A DNA stretch of 64,000 nucleotides from the NCBI RefSeq assembly GCF_004795895.1, contig NZ_CP039250.1:248001-312000 (forward strand), given 5' to 3'. A program made the translations under genes and the position numbers. Origin of the DNA: Sphingopyxis sp. PAMC25046 (lineage in GTDB: Bacteria; Pseudomonadota; Alphaproteobacteria; Sphingomonadales; Sphingomonadaceae). Shown piece by piece: positions 8,753 through 18,230 of this stretch (its first letter is position 1; the number at the start of each line of letters is the position of its first letter). The notes beneath the pieces were generated by a model that worked only from the letters and a program-made list of their open reading frames with translations, had not been told where the DNA came from and did not search any database.

Positions 8753-9154
8753 CTATTCGCCCTTCGCTTTGCGGTACGGCACGAACTCGCCGAGCGAAAC
8801 GAAGCCGCTGTACATCCGACTCGTCCGATCGTGCAGTTCGAGCGTGTCGATGCTGCACAGCTGGCTCCCCGACGTCCTGAGGACGAGGATATCGTCGTCG
8901 TCGAGCGATTCGGCGCCGCCCTTCGGCCGGTTGACCCAATAGGTGCTGCCGACCTTGTAGACGATCGCCGTCTTGTCGATGATCTGCGAGCTGCGCGCGG
9001 TCGACAGCGGGATGCAGCTCTGCGGTTCGCCGGCGACGCGGCCTTCGAGCAGCTTGGCAAGCTCGGCCTCGGGATCGAGCTTCTCGCGCGCGGTCGCGGC
9101 GGGGGCGGCTGCTACGGCCGCGGCGGCAATGAGCGCCGGGATGAGGTGACGCAT
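8753..9154 (-). CDS. Secreted protein of unknown function
   Basis: 133 residues starting at ATG 9154 (AGGAGT ribosome site upstream). The signal peptide MRHLIPALIAAAAVAAAPAATA is followed by a mature part of about 110 residues with two cysteines (EPQSCIPL and GSQLCSID), probably a disulfide. The text SSQIIDKTAIVYKVGSTYWVN and a block of aspartates are conserved-looking, but I know no named domain. Similar short periplasmic proteins are common in Sphingomonadales. A longer frame to 9319 has no signal peptide and is rejected. Confidence 0.7.
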   Translation of the reverse strand: MRHLIPALIAAAAVAAAPAATAREKLDPEAELAKLLEGRVAGEPQSCIPLSTARSSQIIDKTAIVYKVGSTYWVNRPKGGAESLDDDDILVLRTSGSQLCSIDTLELHDRTSRMYSGFVSLGEFVPYRKAKGE

Positions 9155-9236
9155 GGTTCGACTCCTGTCTTCATCATAGCCTACCCGGCGCCCGTTTACG
9201 CGATTGTGCGTGAACAGGGGCTGACTCGCCGCTGTT

Positions 9237-10472
9237 TCAGCACGCTCCGTCGGGGAGCGGAATGCCGAATGGGCCCTTGCATTTCTTCTTTTTCGCGGGC
9301 TCGGCGGGGGTGCTGCCACCCGTGTTCGAGCCGCTCATGCCGCCGAAGTCGGCGCCGATCATCAGCATCGTGTGCGATCGGAAACGGACTTTCGCGGTCC
9401 AGTCGATGTTCCACACGGCATTGCCCGCCGGCTTTGGCGGATAGGAGAAATTGGCTTCGGGCCCGAAGGCGTTCAAATTGCCGATCATCATCTCGCCCGA
9501 TGCCTTCTTGACCTCGGCGGGGATCTGGCAGCTCGTCTGCGACGGCGGCATCACGATCTTTTTGGTGATCAGGTTCGCGACGACCGACGGCGGCAGCCAG
9601 TCCCACAGGCCGCCGCCGAATTCGCGCGCGTTGCTGCTCGTCCACCACACCATGTCGCCGTTCCCGCCGCCGCGGTCCATGCCGCCGAACGCCCAGGCGA
9701 CATAGCCGGTCGCCGGCTGGAGTGCGTTCCAACGGATCATCACCGACCCGTCGCCCTGCATCGTGGTCGAGGCACCCAGCGCGGGCATATAGTCCTGCGC
9801 AAGCGTGAAATTGATCTCCGGCCCCACATTCCCCGCGATGCGGTGCGCGCCGAGCAGCGAGCTGTCCTTCGGCACCGCTTTCGACGATTTGCGGTTCGGC
9901 CAGTCGGCATAGGAGGCGCTGTTCGACGTCATCACCTCGCGGATGCGCGGGACGGTCGAGGTAAAAAGGTTCGGCGGCACTTGCCCCGCCGCGACCTTGG
10001 CAAAATCGATCACGACGGGCTGCCCCGGCCCGGCCTTGGCGCCGCAGCCCCAGAACAGCAGCAGGCGACCCTTGGGGCGCTCGAAATTGTCGGGCATTTC
10101 GTTGCCGTCCTCGCGCTGACGCGGCTGGCCGGGCTCGGGGCCCCATAGCGGCAATGACGCGCCAAGCTTCGCCTGCGGCTGGAAAAAATGATCGGCGCGC
10201 GCGGGCGGCTTGGTCGGCGGCAGGTTCGCCCCGAGCCGGAGTTCGATCGTGCGCGCGACCTGATTTTCGGGGCCGCCGCCGAACATCATCCCCATCATGC
10301 CGCCCACGCCGGGTTTGCGTCCGCCCGCGGTCATCGCGGCGAAACCCGACATCGTCGCGACGTCCATCTCGTATCGTTCCTTGGGGCCGGTCGTTTTTTG
10401 CGCCGAACCGGGAACGGCGACGAGCGTCGCGGCGACGGCGGCCGCGGAAACGAAACGCAGAGTCGAACGCAT
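9237..10472 (-). CDS. Secreted protein of unknown function, 411 residues
   Basis: A signal peptide (MRSTLRFVSAAAVAATLVAVPGSAQ) precedes a mature protein with a Gly/Met-rich patch (VGGMMGMMFGGG, residues about 56-68), a beta-rich middle with several WxxG turns, and a basic tail ending KKKKCKGPFGIPLPDGAC. The two cysteines in the tail and others (FWGCG, TSCQIP) suggest disulfides. I do not recognise the family. It looks like a periplasmic or cell-surface protein of the sphingomonad pan-genome. Start ATG 10472. Confidence 0.7.
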   Translation of the reverse strand: MRSTLRFVSAAAVAATLVAVPGSAQKTTGPKERYEMDVATMSGFAAMTAGGRKPGVGGMMGMMFGGGPENQVARTIELRLGANLPPTKPPARADHFFQPQAKLGASLPLWGPEPGQPRQREDGNEMPDNFERPKGRLLLFWGCGAKAGPGQPVVIDFAKVAAGQVPPNLFTSTVPRIREVMTSNSASYADWPNRKSSKAVPKDSSLLGAHRIAGNVGPEINFTLAQDYMPALGASTTMQGDGSVMIRWNALQPATGYVAWAFGGMDRGGGNGDMVWWTSSNAREFGGGLWDWLPPSVVANLITKKIVMPPSQTSCQIPAEVKKASGEMMIGNLNAFGPEANFSYPPKPAGNAVWNIDWTAKVRFRSHTMLMIGADFGGMSGSNTGGSTPAEPAKKKKCKGPFGIPLPDGAC

Positions 10473-10630
10473 ATTATCCTCCCTATTGCGAGGGATTCCC
10501 CCACGGATGATGCGACCGAATCATGTTTCTGTTTGGTTATCCTATATGCGCGGCGAGGCGGGACGCCAAGTGAGGGCGATCACTCCGGTCGCCCTCCCCC
10601 TCGACGGCGCCTTGCGGCAAGGCTGCATAT

Positions 10631-10653
10631 CCTTCTCCCGTTAAGCGAGAAGG
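10631..10653 (-). terminator. Hairpin downstream of tldD
   Basis: Inverted repeat ccttctc / gagaagg with a 9-nt loop, 3 nt beyond the tldD stop codon on the minus strand. No T-run follows, so it may be only a 3'-stabilising stem. It resembles the short 'cttctcccgttaagc-gagaag' intergenic repeat seen in related bacteria. Confidence 0.4.
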
Positions 10654-10656
10654 AAT

Positions 10657-12099
10657 CTAGGCCGTCCCGCCGACGGTCAGCCCGCTCACCAGCAAGGTCG
10701 GCTGGCCGACGCCCGCGGGGACGCTCTGGCCGCCCTTGCCGCAGATGCCGATGCCTTCGTCGATCGCCATGTCGTTGCCGATACCCGTGACCTTGGTCAG
10801 CACGCTCGGCCCGTCGCCGATCAGCGTTGCGCCCTTGATCGAGTCGCCCAATTTGCCGTTCTCGATCTTGTACGCCTCGGTGCAGGAAAAAACGAACTTG
10901 CCCGACACGATGTCGACCTGTCCGCCGCCAAAGCTCTTGGCGAAGATACCGTTCTTGACGCGGCTCAGAAGCTCGGCGGGATCGTCATTCCCGCCGCGCA
11001 TGAAGGTGTTGGTCATCCGCGGCATCGGCGCGTGCGCGAAGCTCTCGCGGCGCCCGTTGCCGGTGGGTTCGACACCCATCAGCCGCGCGTTGAGGCGGTC
11101 CTGCATATAGCCTTTGAGGATCCCGTCCTCGATCAGCACCGTTTCGCTCGTCGGCGTGCCCTCGTCGTCGATGCTGAGCGAGCCGCGGCGGCCGCCGCCG
11201 ACCGGGCTTTCCATCGCACCGTCGTCGACCACGGTGACGCCCGGCGCCGCTACGCGTTCGCCGATCCGGCCCGAAAAGGCGCTGGTGCCCTTGCGGTTGA
11301 AATCGCCCTCGAGCCCGTGACCGACGGCTTCGTGGAGCAGCACGCCGGGCCAGCCGGGGCCGAGCAGCACGGTGAACTCGCCCGCAGGGGCGTCGACCGC
11401 GCGCAGATTGACGAGCGCCTGGTTCAGCGCCTCGTCGATCGCGCGGTTCCACTGCGCCTCCTCGAACAGATGATCGTACATGTAGCGGCCGCCGAGGCCG
11501 AAATAGCCGCTCTCGCGCCGCCCGTTCTCCTCGACCACGATCGAGACGTTGAGGCGGACGAGCGGGCGGATGTCGGTCGCGAGGAAGCCGTCGGCGCGGA
11601 CGATCTCGACCACCGACCAGCTCCCGGCGAGCGCGACCGAGACCTGTACGACGCGCGGATCGCGCGCGCGCGCGGCCGCGTCGACCTTCTGGCAAAGCTC
11701 GACCTTCTTCGCGAAGGGGATGAGGTCGAGCGGGTTCGCCTCGTCGTAAAGGTGGCGGTTGGTGCGCGGCGGCGGGCCGGCGGGGGCTTGGCTGGCGGGA
11801 TCGAGCAGCGCGAGCGTCTCGGCGGCGCGGCGGATCGCCCCCGCGCTGACGTCGCTGGCATGGGCAAAGCCCGTCATCTCGCCCGACACGGCGCGGAGGC
11901 CAAAACCGGCGTCGGTCGAATAATCGGCGGTCTTGAGGCGCCCGTCGTCGAAGCCGAAGCTCTCGGTCGCGCGATATTGCAGGTAAAGTTCGCCGTCGTC
12001 GGCCTTGGCGAGCGCTTCGCGCGCGAGCTTCTGCGCCAGATCGGGGTCGAGCGCGTCGGCACGGTAGAGGAAGCGGCGGGGATCGGTCGGGCTTGTCAT
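10657..12099 (-). CDS. tldD: Metalloprotease TldD
   Basis: 480 residues, the usual TldD length. The zinc-binding motif HEAVGHGLEGD sits near residue 255, with a downstream metal ligand expected in the C-terminal domain (FVFSCTEAYKIENGKLG). TldD works with PmbA/TldE as a cytoplasmic heterodimeric protease that degrades unfolded peptides and matures some RiPPs. PmbA is not in this window, which is normal. Start ATG at 12099; the gene is divergent from ung. Confidence 0.95.
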   Translation of the reverse strand: MTSPTDPRRFLYRADALDPDLAQKLAREALAKADDGELYLQYRATESFGFDDGRLKTADYSTDAGFGLRAVSGEMTGFAHASDVSAGAIRRAAETLALLDPASQAPAGPPPRTNRHLYDEANPLDLIPFAKKVELCQKVDAAARARDPRVVQVSVALAGSWSVVEIVRADGFLATDIRPLVRLNVSIVVEENGRRESGYFGLGGRYMYDHLFEEAQWNRAIDEALNQALVNLRAVDAPAGEFTVLLGPGWPGVLLHEAVGHGLEGDFNRKGTSAFSGRIGERVAAPGVTVVDDGAMESPVGGGRRGSLSIDDEGTPTSETVLIEDGILKGYMQDRLNARLMGVEPTGNGRRESFAHAPMPRMTNTFMRGGNDDPAELLSRVKNGIFAKSFGGGQVDIVSGKFVFSCTEAYKIENGKLGDSIKGATLIGDGPSVLTKVTGIGNDMAIDEGIGICGKGGQSVPAGVGQPTLLVSGLTVGGTA

Positions 12100-12203
12100 C
12101 GGAGTGATATAGGGAAGCGAGCCGATGAGGCAAAGGCCCGTTCGCCGCGCGGGGGGAATAGAAGGCTGGACAAGTCCGCAACGCTCTGGTGAAGCCCATG
12201 GGC

Positions 12204-12908
12204 ATGGCCGAGGTCAAATTGCATCCCGACTGGCTCGCCCGCATCGGCGGCGAGTTCGAGCAGCCCTATATGGCGGCGCTCAAGCAATTTCTGGCGGGCG
12301 AGCGCGATAAGGGGAAGGCGATCTTTCCGCGCCCACGCGACTGGTTCGCCGCGCTCGACGCGACGCCGCCGCAGGACGTGCGCGTCGTGATCCTGGGGCA
12401 GGACCCCTATCACGGGCCGGGACAGGCGCACGGGCTCTGCTTTTCGGTGCAACCCGGCGTGCGCACCCCGCCGAGCCTCGTCAACATCTACAAGGAAATG
12501 AAGAGCGACCTTGGTATCGCGCCCGCTTCGCACGGCTATCTCAAACATTGGGCGAGCCAGGGCGTGCTGCTGCTCAACAATTGCCTGACGGTCGAGGCGG
12601 GGATGGCCGCATCGCATCAGGGCAAGGGGTGGGAGAAGTTCACCGACGCCGCGGTCGCCGCGGTCGCCGCCGACCCGGCGCCCAAGGTCTTCATCCTGTG
12701 GGGCAGCCACGCGCAGAAGAAGGCGGCGAATGTGCCGGGGCTGGGGCCCGACGGCCCGCACCTGATCCTGCGCGCGCCGCACCCCTCGCCGCTGTCGGCG
12801 CACAACGGCTTTTTCGGGTCGCGGCCGTTCAGCCAAGCGAACGCATTTCTCGAGGCGAAGGGACGCGGCGCGATCGACTGGCGCCTGCCCGACAATCCCG
12901 ACGCATGA
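12204..12908 (+). CDS. ung: Uracil-DNA glycosylase (family 1)
   Basis: 234 residues. It removes uracil from DNA as the first step of base-excision repair. Motifs: GQDPYHGPGQAHGL from about residue 65 (catalytic Asp), LLLNNCLTVE (uracil-binding Asn) and HPSPLSA from about residue 193 (catalytic His). The start is uncertain: ATG 12204 is best spaced from GGTGAAG, ATG 12198 and GTG 12189 are in frame upstream. The TSUP gene follows after 10 nt. Confidence 0.95.
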   Translation: MAEVKLHPDWLARIGGEFEQPYMAALKQFLAGERDKGKAIFPRPRDWFAALDATPPQDVRVVILGQDPYHGPGQAHGLCFSVQPGVRTPPSLVNIYKEMKSDLGIAPASHGYLKHWASQGVLLLNNCLTVEAGMAASHQGKGWEKFTDAAVAAVAADPAPKVFILWGSHAQKKAANVPGLGPDGPHLILRAPHPSPLSAHNGFFGSRPFSQANAFLEAKGRGAIDWRLPDNPDA

Positions 12909-12918
12909 GCCCCGCCGC

Positions 12919-13677
12919 ATGAGCATATTGGCCGATCCGGCAACGCTGGCGATTCTGGTCGTCGCGGTCGTGCTGCTCGGCATGGCGAAGGGCGGGCTCG
13001 CCGGGGTCGGCGCGCTCGCGACGCCCCTGGCAGCCCTCGTGCTGCCGCCCGCGACCGCGGCGGCGCTGCTGCTGCCCGTCCTGATCGTTCAGGACGTGAT
13101 CAGCGTCTGGTCGTTCCGCAAGACGTGGGACGGCTGGATCATCGGCTGGATGCTGCCCGGCGCTGCGCTCGGCATCCTCGCGGGCTGGTATTATGCCGAA
13201 CGGGTGAACGAGGCGCAGCTGATGGCGGCGCTGGGCGCGATCACGCTCGCCTTCGGGCTTTACCGTCTGTGGGTCGAGCGCGGCGGGCGGATCGTCGCGG
13301 CGTCGCAGTCGCCGGGCTGGGTCGGCAGCCTGTTCGGCTTTGCGACCGGGCTGACGAGCCAGATCGCGCACGCCGGCGGCCCGCCGTTCCAGATGTGGGT
13401 GACGCTGCGCCGCCTGCCGCATCTCGTCTTCATCGGGACGAGTTCGGTGCTCTTCGCGCTGATCAACTGGATGAAGGTGCCCGCCTATCTCGCGCTCGGC
13501 GCCTTTCCGCACGAGGTGGTCGTCGCGGCGCTGCTGCTGATGCCGCTCGCGATCGTGTCGACGCTGCTGACCGTGCGCTGGATGAAGCGGATGAATCCCG
13601 AACGCTTCTATGTGCTCATCTATGCGCTGATGGTGTTGCTCGGCGCCAAGCTGCTCTGGGACGGGCTCGCGGGATGA
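12919..13677 (+). CDS. TSUP-family membrane transporter (TauE/SafE)
   Basis: 252 residues with about eight hydrophobic helices and the TSUP twin Gly-rich segments: [23 protein letters not shown] in the first half and [19 protein letters not shown] in the second half. Members export sulfite, sulfoacetate or other organosulfur anions; the substrate here is not known. It overlaps the next gene by four bases (ATGA) and follows ung after 10 nt, so the three are probably one transcript without an evident functional link. Confidence 0.87.
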   Translation: MSILADPATLAILVVAVVLLGMAKGGLAGVGALATPLAALVLPPATAAALLLPVLIVQDVISVWSFRKTWDGWIIGWMLPGAALGILAGWYYAERVNEAQLMAALGAITLAFGLYRLWVERGGRIVAASQSPGWVGSLFGFATGLTSQIAHAGGPPFQMWVTLRRLPHLVFIGTSSVLFALINWMKVPAYLALGAFPHEVVVAALLLMPLAIVSTLLTVRWMKRMNPERFYVLIYALMVLLGAKLLWDGLAG

Positions 13678-14132
13678 GCGCGCCCGTGATCCTCGTCGAT
13701 GCCGACGCCTGCCCGGTGAAGGACGAAATCTATCGCGTCGCGTGGCGGCACGAGGTGCCGGTCAAGGTCGTGAGCAACAGCCGCCTGCGCGTGCCCGAGC
13801 ATCCGCTGATCGAGCGCGTTACCGTCTCGGACGGCTTCGACGCCGCCGACGACTGGATCGCCGAAGCGGCGGATGCGAAGAGCATCGTGATCACCGCCGA
13901 CATATTGCTCGCCGACCGCGCGCTGAAAGCGGGGGCGAGCGTGCTCGGCCCGAACGGCAAGCCCTTCACGGCGGCATCGATCGGCCCCGCGATCGCGACC
14001 CGCGCGATCATGGCCGACCTGCGCGCGGGAATGGACGGCCGGGTCGGCGGACCGCCGCCCTTTTCGAAGGCCGATCGCTCGCAATTCCTGCAGGCGCTCG
14101 ATACGGCGCTGGTGCGTTTGAAGCGCGGATAG
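13674..14132 (+). CDS. DUF188 (YaiI/YqxD) family protein
   Basis: 152 residues, the family's typical length. The PIN-like signature [18 protein letters not shown] opens the protein; [16 protein letters not shown] and [13 protein letters not shown] supply the other conserved acidic residues, and the C-terminus has the [14 protein letters not shown] block. A PIN-like nuclease fold is inferred for this family, but the activity is unproven. Start ATG at 13674 overlaps the previous stop. Confidence 0.9.
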   Translation: MSAPVILVDADACPVKDEIYRVAWRHEVPVKVVSNSRLRVPEHPLIERVTVSDGFDAADDWIAEAADAKSIVITADILLADRALKAGASVLGPNGKPFTAASIGPAIATRAIMADLRAGMDGRVGGPPPFSKADRSQFLQALDTALVRLKRG

Positions 14133-14287
14133 AAAGTTTCTTTCTTTTTTTCAAATCTTTGTGAGTTTTTCTGCGGCGAGTGATGGCGATCACGGCCGGG
14201 CGCGACCCCGCGCGGCATAAGCCGGGTCATCGGGAAATACCCGAGCCCAATTCGACGACTTTGAACCGATTCTGAAAGGAAATGACG

Positions 14288-14467
14288 ATGAACAGGAAGA
14301 TGATCGCCCCCGTCCTCGCGCTCGCCATCCTCGCCTCGGCGACCCCCGCGATGGCGCAGTCGGCGCAGCCCGCGCAGGGCGGCATGACGCTGACCTCGAA
14401 CCCGATCCAGATCCTGATCGGCCTGCTGCTCCCCGCAGTGCAGAAGGTGCGCGAAGCCGCGCGCTAG
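14288..14467 (+). CDS. Small secreted protein with a planctomycete prepilin-like tail
   Basis: 59 residues starting at ATG 14288, which is 7 nt from GAAAGGA (an in-frame ATG at 14282 is too close). The signal peptide [24 protein letters not shown] leaves a mature peptide of about 35 residues. Its last 18 residues, [18 protein letters not shown], match the segment that follows the N-terminal helix of DUF1559-type prepilins in Planctomycetes. No prepilin peptidase site (GFTLIE) is present. A strong terminator follows. Function unknown. It may be an amphipathic, membrane-active or Bam/pilin-mimicking peptide; that is speculation. Confidence 0.65.
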   Translation: [59 protein letters not shown]

Positions 14468-14517
14468 GCCCGACCGGTTTCCTATCCGGGCCGCCCCACC
14501 ACGGCGGTCCGGAACCA

Positions 14518-14554
14518 CAGCCCTCCCGCCCCTGCGACCCAGGCGGGAGGGCTG
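14518..14554. terminator. Strong hairpin between convergent genes
   Basis: A perfect 13-bp stem (cagccctcccgcc / ggcgggagggctg) with an 11-nt loop, followed on the plus strand by TCTCGTTTTCG. It terminates the small-protein transcript and may also serve the convergent GST gene. Confidence 0.8.
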
Positions 14555-14575
14555 TCTCGTTTTCGAGTTCTGCTT

Positions 14576-15217
14576 CTAGCCCGCGGTGCCCGCCGCCTGC
14601 ATCTCGGCGATCAGGCCGTTGTCGATTTCTTTCGCGCGCTGGTAGGCCGGGCGTTCGCGAAGTCCGGCGGCATAGGCCTCGAACGCCGGGCGCAGCGCGA
14701 TGGTGCCGAACTGCAGCCCCCAGTCGATCTGGCTGCCGACATAGACGTCGGCGGCACTGAACCGCTCGCCCGCGACGAAGGCCTTGCCCGCAACCGCGCT
14801 TTCGAGTGTGTCGAGCGCCGCGGCGAGCGAGCCGAAGCCCGCCATACGCTGCTGGTCGGCGTCGGGCTCGAATCCGAAATTTTTGGCGGTGATCGCCTGC
14901 TCGACGGGGCCCGCGGTGAAGAAGAGCCAGCGATAATAATCGGCGCGGTCGGCCGGGTCGGGGGCGAGCCCGGCTTCGGGAAAGGCGTCGGCGAGATAGG
15001 CGCAGATCGCGGCGCATTCGGTGACGGCCTTGCCATTGTGGACGATCGCCGGAACCTTGCCCATCGGGTTCACCTTGAGATATTCGGCGTCCTTCATCGT
15101 CGTCCCATAATCGAGGATGCGCGGCTCGTAAGGCACGCCGACCTCTTCGAGCATCCAGCGCGCGATCTGTCCGCGCGACATCGGGTTGGTATAGAAAATC
15201 AGTTCGTCGGCCACCAT
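14576..15217 (-). CDS. Glutathione S-transferase family protein
   Basis: 213 residues. The N-terminal thioredoxin-like domain contains LIFYTNPMSRGQIARWMLEEVGVPYE with the catalytic Ser in the MSRG turn, then KVPAIVHNGKAVTECAAICAYLAD with the cis-Pro and the glutathione-binding Glu-Cys/Ser region. The helical C-terminal domain follows. It conjugates or reduces substrates with glutathione; the substrate is unknown. Start ATG 15217 has GGGAGAAG just upstream. Confidence 0.9.
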   Translation of the reverse strand: MVADELIFYTNPMSRGQIARWMLEEVGVPYEPRILDYGTTMKDAEYLKVNPMGKVPAIVHNGKAVTECAAICAYLADAFPEAGLAPDPADRADYYRWLFFTAGPVEQAITAKNFGFEPDADQQRMAGFGSLAAALDTLESAVAGKAFVAGERFSAADVYVGSQIDWGLQFGTIALRPAFEAYAAGLRERPAYQRAKEIDNGLIAEMQAAGTAG

Positions 15218-15315
15218 GCTTCTCCCATTGGATCGATTCGGGTAGGAACATATCAAGAACAATGTTCGACTGCCAGCGGACTTGTTTTGTCATGCCAGCG
15301 GGCTAAGGCAAAGCG

Positions 15316-16077
15316 ATGAGCGACGAACGCATCTGGACCGCCGCCGTGCTGGTGATCGGCGACGAGATTCTCTCGGGCCGAACGCAGGACAAGAATGTAT
15401 CGCAGATCGCGACCTGGCTCGACGTGCAGGGGATCAGGCTGCGCGAGGTGCGCATCGTTCCCGATGTCGAGGACGAGATCGTCGACGCGCTGAACGCGAT
15501 CCGTGCGCGCTACGACTATGTCTTCACCACCGGCGGCATCGGCCCGACACACGACGACATCACCGTCGATGCGGTGGCGAAGGCGCTCGGCGTCGGCGTC
15601 ATCGTCCATCCAGAGGCGCGCGCGATCCTCGAGGGCTATTACAGCAAACGCGGCGGCGAACTGACCGAAGCGCGGCTGCGCATGGCGCGCACCCCCGAAG
15701 GCGCCGAGCTGATCCCCAACCGCATGTCGGGCGCGCCGGGTATCCGCATCGGCAATCTGTTCGTGATGGCCGGGGTACCGCACATCACCGCGGGGATGCT
15801 CGACGCGCTGACTGGTGAGCTCGAAGGCGGCAAGCCGCTCGTCGCGCATACGATCGGCGCCTGGGCGCCCGAGAGCGAAATCGCCGACCTGCTCCGCCTC
15901 GGCGAAAAGGAGCATCCGGGGGTCGCGATCGGCAGCTACCCCTTCTTTCGCGATGGCAAGGTCGGCGCGAATTTCGTCATTCGCTCGGTCGACGGCGCCG
16001 AGGTCGCGGCGTGCACCCAGATGCTGACCGCCGGCTTCGATGCGCTCGGCTACGCGGTGACCGACGGCGGGATCTGA
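15316..16077 (+). CDS. Molybdopterin-binding (CinA N-terminal-like) protein
   Basis: 253 residues. AAVLVIGDEILSGRTQDKNVSQIATWL and VFTTGGIGPTHDDITVDAVAKAL are the MoaB/MogA-like signature of CinA proteins. The C-terminal amidase domain of full CinA (about 160 residues more) is absent, as in the stand-alone 'competence/damage-inducible protein A' homologues. Family relatives hydrolyse ADP-ribose or NAD-derived compounds. The 3' end overlaps the convergent MFS gene by 28 bp. Confidence 0.88.
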   Translation: MSDERIWTAAVLVIGDEILSGRTQDKNVSQIATWLDVQGIRLREVRIVPDVEDEIVDALNAIRARYDYVFTTGGIGPTHDDITVDAVAKALGVGVIVHPEARAILEGYYSKRGGELTEARLRMARTPEGAELIPNRMSGAPGIRIGNLFVMAGVPHITAGMLDALTGELEGGKPLVAHTIGAWAPESEIADLLRLGEKEHPGVAIGSYPFFRDGKVGANFVIRSVDGAEVAACTQMLTAGFDALGYAVTDGGI

Positions 16078-17285
16078 TCGGCCGGCTGCGCGCGCGGCAG
16101 GCGGCGGAGCATGGCAATCGCCAGCAGGCCAAAGATGGCGGCGACGATGAAGGCGGCACCCGGAAAATGCACCGGCGCCTTGTCGGCGGTGAAATAAGCC
16201 ATCGTTCCCGTGAGCAGCAGCGGCGCGACGAGCTGTCCCAGCCCCATCGCCATCGCCGAAATACCCTGCACCTCGCCCTGCGTCTCCGCGGTGGCCCGGC
16301 GCGACATCATCGCCATCAGCGACGGCTGGACGGGGGCCTGCAACGCGACGGGGATCAAGAGCAGGAAGGCGCCGATCGTCGAGGTGGTGAAGGCATAGCT
16401 AACGTAAACCGCGACTGCGACAAGGATGCCGAGCGTCGCCGCGTCGCGTTCGCCGAAGCGCGCGACCGCGGGGCCGACGACGAAGACCTGCCCCAATGCG
16501 ATCATCACCCCGACCGCGGCGAGGCTCGCGCCGATCATCCCCGGCGTCCAGCCGAGCTGTGCGATGCAGTAAAAGCTCCATGTCATCGGATAGACGAGGC
16601 TCGCGATCTGCCACAGCACGAGCACTCCGGCGACGCCGTCCATGCCGGGCAGCGCGCGCATCGTCTGCCACGCGCCGAGCGGATTGGCGCGGCGCCAGTC
16701 GAAGGCGCGGCGGCGCTCGGGCGGCAGCGTTTCGGGGAAGATGAACAGGCCATAGAGCATGTTCGCGGCTGCGAGGATCGCGGCGGCGACGAAGGGCGCA
16801 CGCGGGCTCATCTCGCCGAGGAAGCCGCCGATCGCGGGCCCGGCGACGAAACCGATCCCGAACGCCGCGCCGACGAAGCCGAAGTTGCGCGCGCGCTCCT
16901 GCGGAGCCGTGATGTCGGCGATCGCCGCCTGCGCCGCGGCGTAGCTGCCGCCGAAAATGCCCGACAGCGCGCGCGCGACGAACAGCCAGGGCAGGGTCTC
17001 GACGATCGTCAGCAGCGCGTAATCGACCGCGAGCCCGCCCAATGCGAGGAGCAGCACGCGCCGCCGCCCGAAATGGTCGGAGAGATTGCCGAGCACGGGC
17101 GAGGCGATAAAGGTCGCGACCGCCATGACGAGCCCGATCCACGCGCCGACCTCAATCGCGTGCGGCAGGTCGATCTTGCCGACCTCCATCACAAGCTGCG
17201 GCAAGACCGGCATGATGATGCCGAAGCCGACCGCATCCATGAAAATCGTCGCGACGATGAAGGGGATGGTGCGCGAAGGCGTCAC
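16050..17285 (-). CDS. MFS transporter, TetA-like drug:H+ antiporter family
   Basis: 411 residues with about 12 membrane helices. IPFIVATIFMDAVGFGIIMPVLPQL in helix 1 and SPVLGNLSDHFGRRRVLLLAL (the loop 2-3 motif) are those of the TCR/Tet antiporters; GAAFGIGFVAGPAIGGFL is the antiporter motif C of helix 5. A drug or metabolite exporter is likely, but tetracycline specificity is not supported. Start is GTG at 17285, with AAGGGAAAAG upstream. Its stop lies inside the convergent CinA-like gene. Confidence 0.88.
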   Translation of the reverse strand: MTPSRTIPFIVATIFMDAVGFGIIMPVLPQLVMEVGKIDLPHAIEVGAWIGLVMAVATFIASPVLGNLSDHFGRRRVLLLALGGLAVDYALLTIVETLPWLFVARALSGIFGGSYAAAQAAIADITAPQERARNFGFVGAAFGIGFVAGPAIGGFLGEMSPRAPFVAAAILAAANMLYGLFIFPETLPPERRRAFDWRRANPLGAWQTMRALPGMDGVAGVLVLWQIASLVYPMTWSFYCIAQLGWTPGMIGASLAAVGVMIALGQVFVVGPAVARFGERDAATLGILVAVAVYVSYAFTTSTIGAFLLLIPVALQAPVQPSLMAMMSRRATAETQGEVQGISAMAMGLGQLVAPLLLTGTMAYFTADKAPVHFPGAAFIVAAIFGLLAIAMLRRLPRAQPADQIPPSVTA

Positions 17286-17357
17286 TTGTTCTTTTCCCTT
17301 GTCCCGGCCTTTGTCCTATTAAGTGCCACCGAACCCTCCTTGATGCGTTGCCGATAG

Positions 17358-18134
17358 ATGAAACTCGAAATCTCCGCCTCCCTAAATTACCGGCTGTCCG
17401 AACCCGTCGACCTGATGCTCCAGATCGAGGCGGCGAACGGCGGCGGCCAGCGTGTCGAGGACGCCTCGCTCGACCTCGGCGAGCCCGAATCCATTTCGCG
17501 CGTCCCCGCGCCCGACGGCATCTGCGACCCGATCTGGCTGCGCGCCGAGGGCACGCTCCGCGCCGAATATCGCGCGCGCGTCGTGGTGGACCGCCCCGAC
17601 ATCGACCTCGCGTCGCTGGCCGAAGTGCCGCTGCACCGCCTGCCGGCCGAGGCGGTGCCCTATCTCAACGAATCGCGCTATTGCCCGTCGAACAAGTTTC
17701 ACGCCTTCGTCGACCGCCGCTTCGGCGAGCTCGAAGGCGGCGCGAAGATCGTCCGCATGCGCGACTGGATCGAGAGCCGCTTCACCTATGTCGCGGGCAC
17801 CAGCACCATCGATACCGGCGCGCTCGACAGCTTCGTCGAGCGGCGCGGTGTGTGCCGCGACTATGCGCATGTGATGATCGCGCTCGCGCGCGCCGCGCAT
17901 ATCCCGGCGCGCATGGCGAGCGTCTACGCGCTCGGCGTCCGGCCCATGGACTTCCATGCCGTCGCCGAAGTCTATCTGGATGGCGACTGGCATATGGTCG
18001 ACGCGACGGGGATGACGAGGCCGTCGGGATGCGCGCGCATCTGCATCGGCCGCGACGCCGCCGACATCGCTTTTCTGACCGCCTATCGCGAGATCCAGCT
18101 GGTCGAGCAGTCGGTGACGGTGGAGAAGGTTTAG
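17358..18134 (+). CDS. Transglutaminase-like cysteine protease family protein
   Basis: 258 residues. The N-terminal half is a beta-rich region (residues 1-120); the transglutaminase core follows with the catalytic Cys in ERRGVCRDYAHVMIALARA, the His in MDFHAVAEVYLDGDWHMVD and the Asp in the VDATGM turn, so the Cys-His-Asp triad is complete. These bacterial enzymes act as proteases or amide-bond-forming enzymes. There is no signal peptide. The gene stands alone, divergent from the MFS gene. Confidence 0.87.
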   Translation: MKLEISASLNYRLSEPVDLMLQIEAANGGGQRVEDASLDLGEPESISRVPAPDGICDPIWLRAEGTLRAEYRARVVVDRPDIDLASLAEVPLHRLPAEAVPYLNESRYCPSNKFHAFVDRRFGELEGGAKIVRMRDWIESRFTYVAGTSTIDTGALDSFVERRGVCRDYAHVMIALARAAHIPARMASVYALGVRPMDFHAVAEVYLDGDWHMVDATGMTRPSGCARICIGRDAADIAFLTAYREIQLVEQSVTVEKV

Positions 18135-18230
18135 GGGGGGGGCGTGGCAAAGCCACGCTGTCAGTCCCGCTGTGCGGACTGGCCGGACTTTCGCGGATCG
18201 CGATAGCGGGGCCAAATCGCTGCGAAAATC

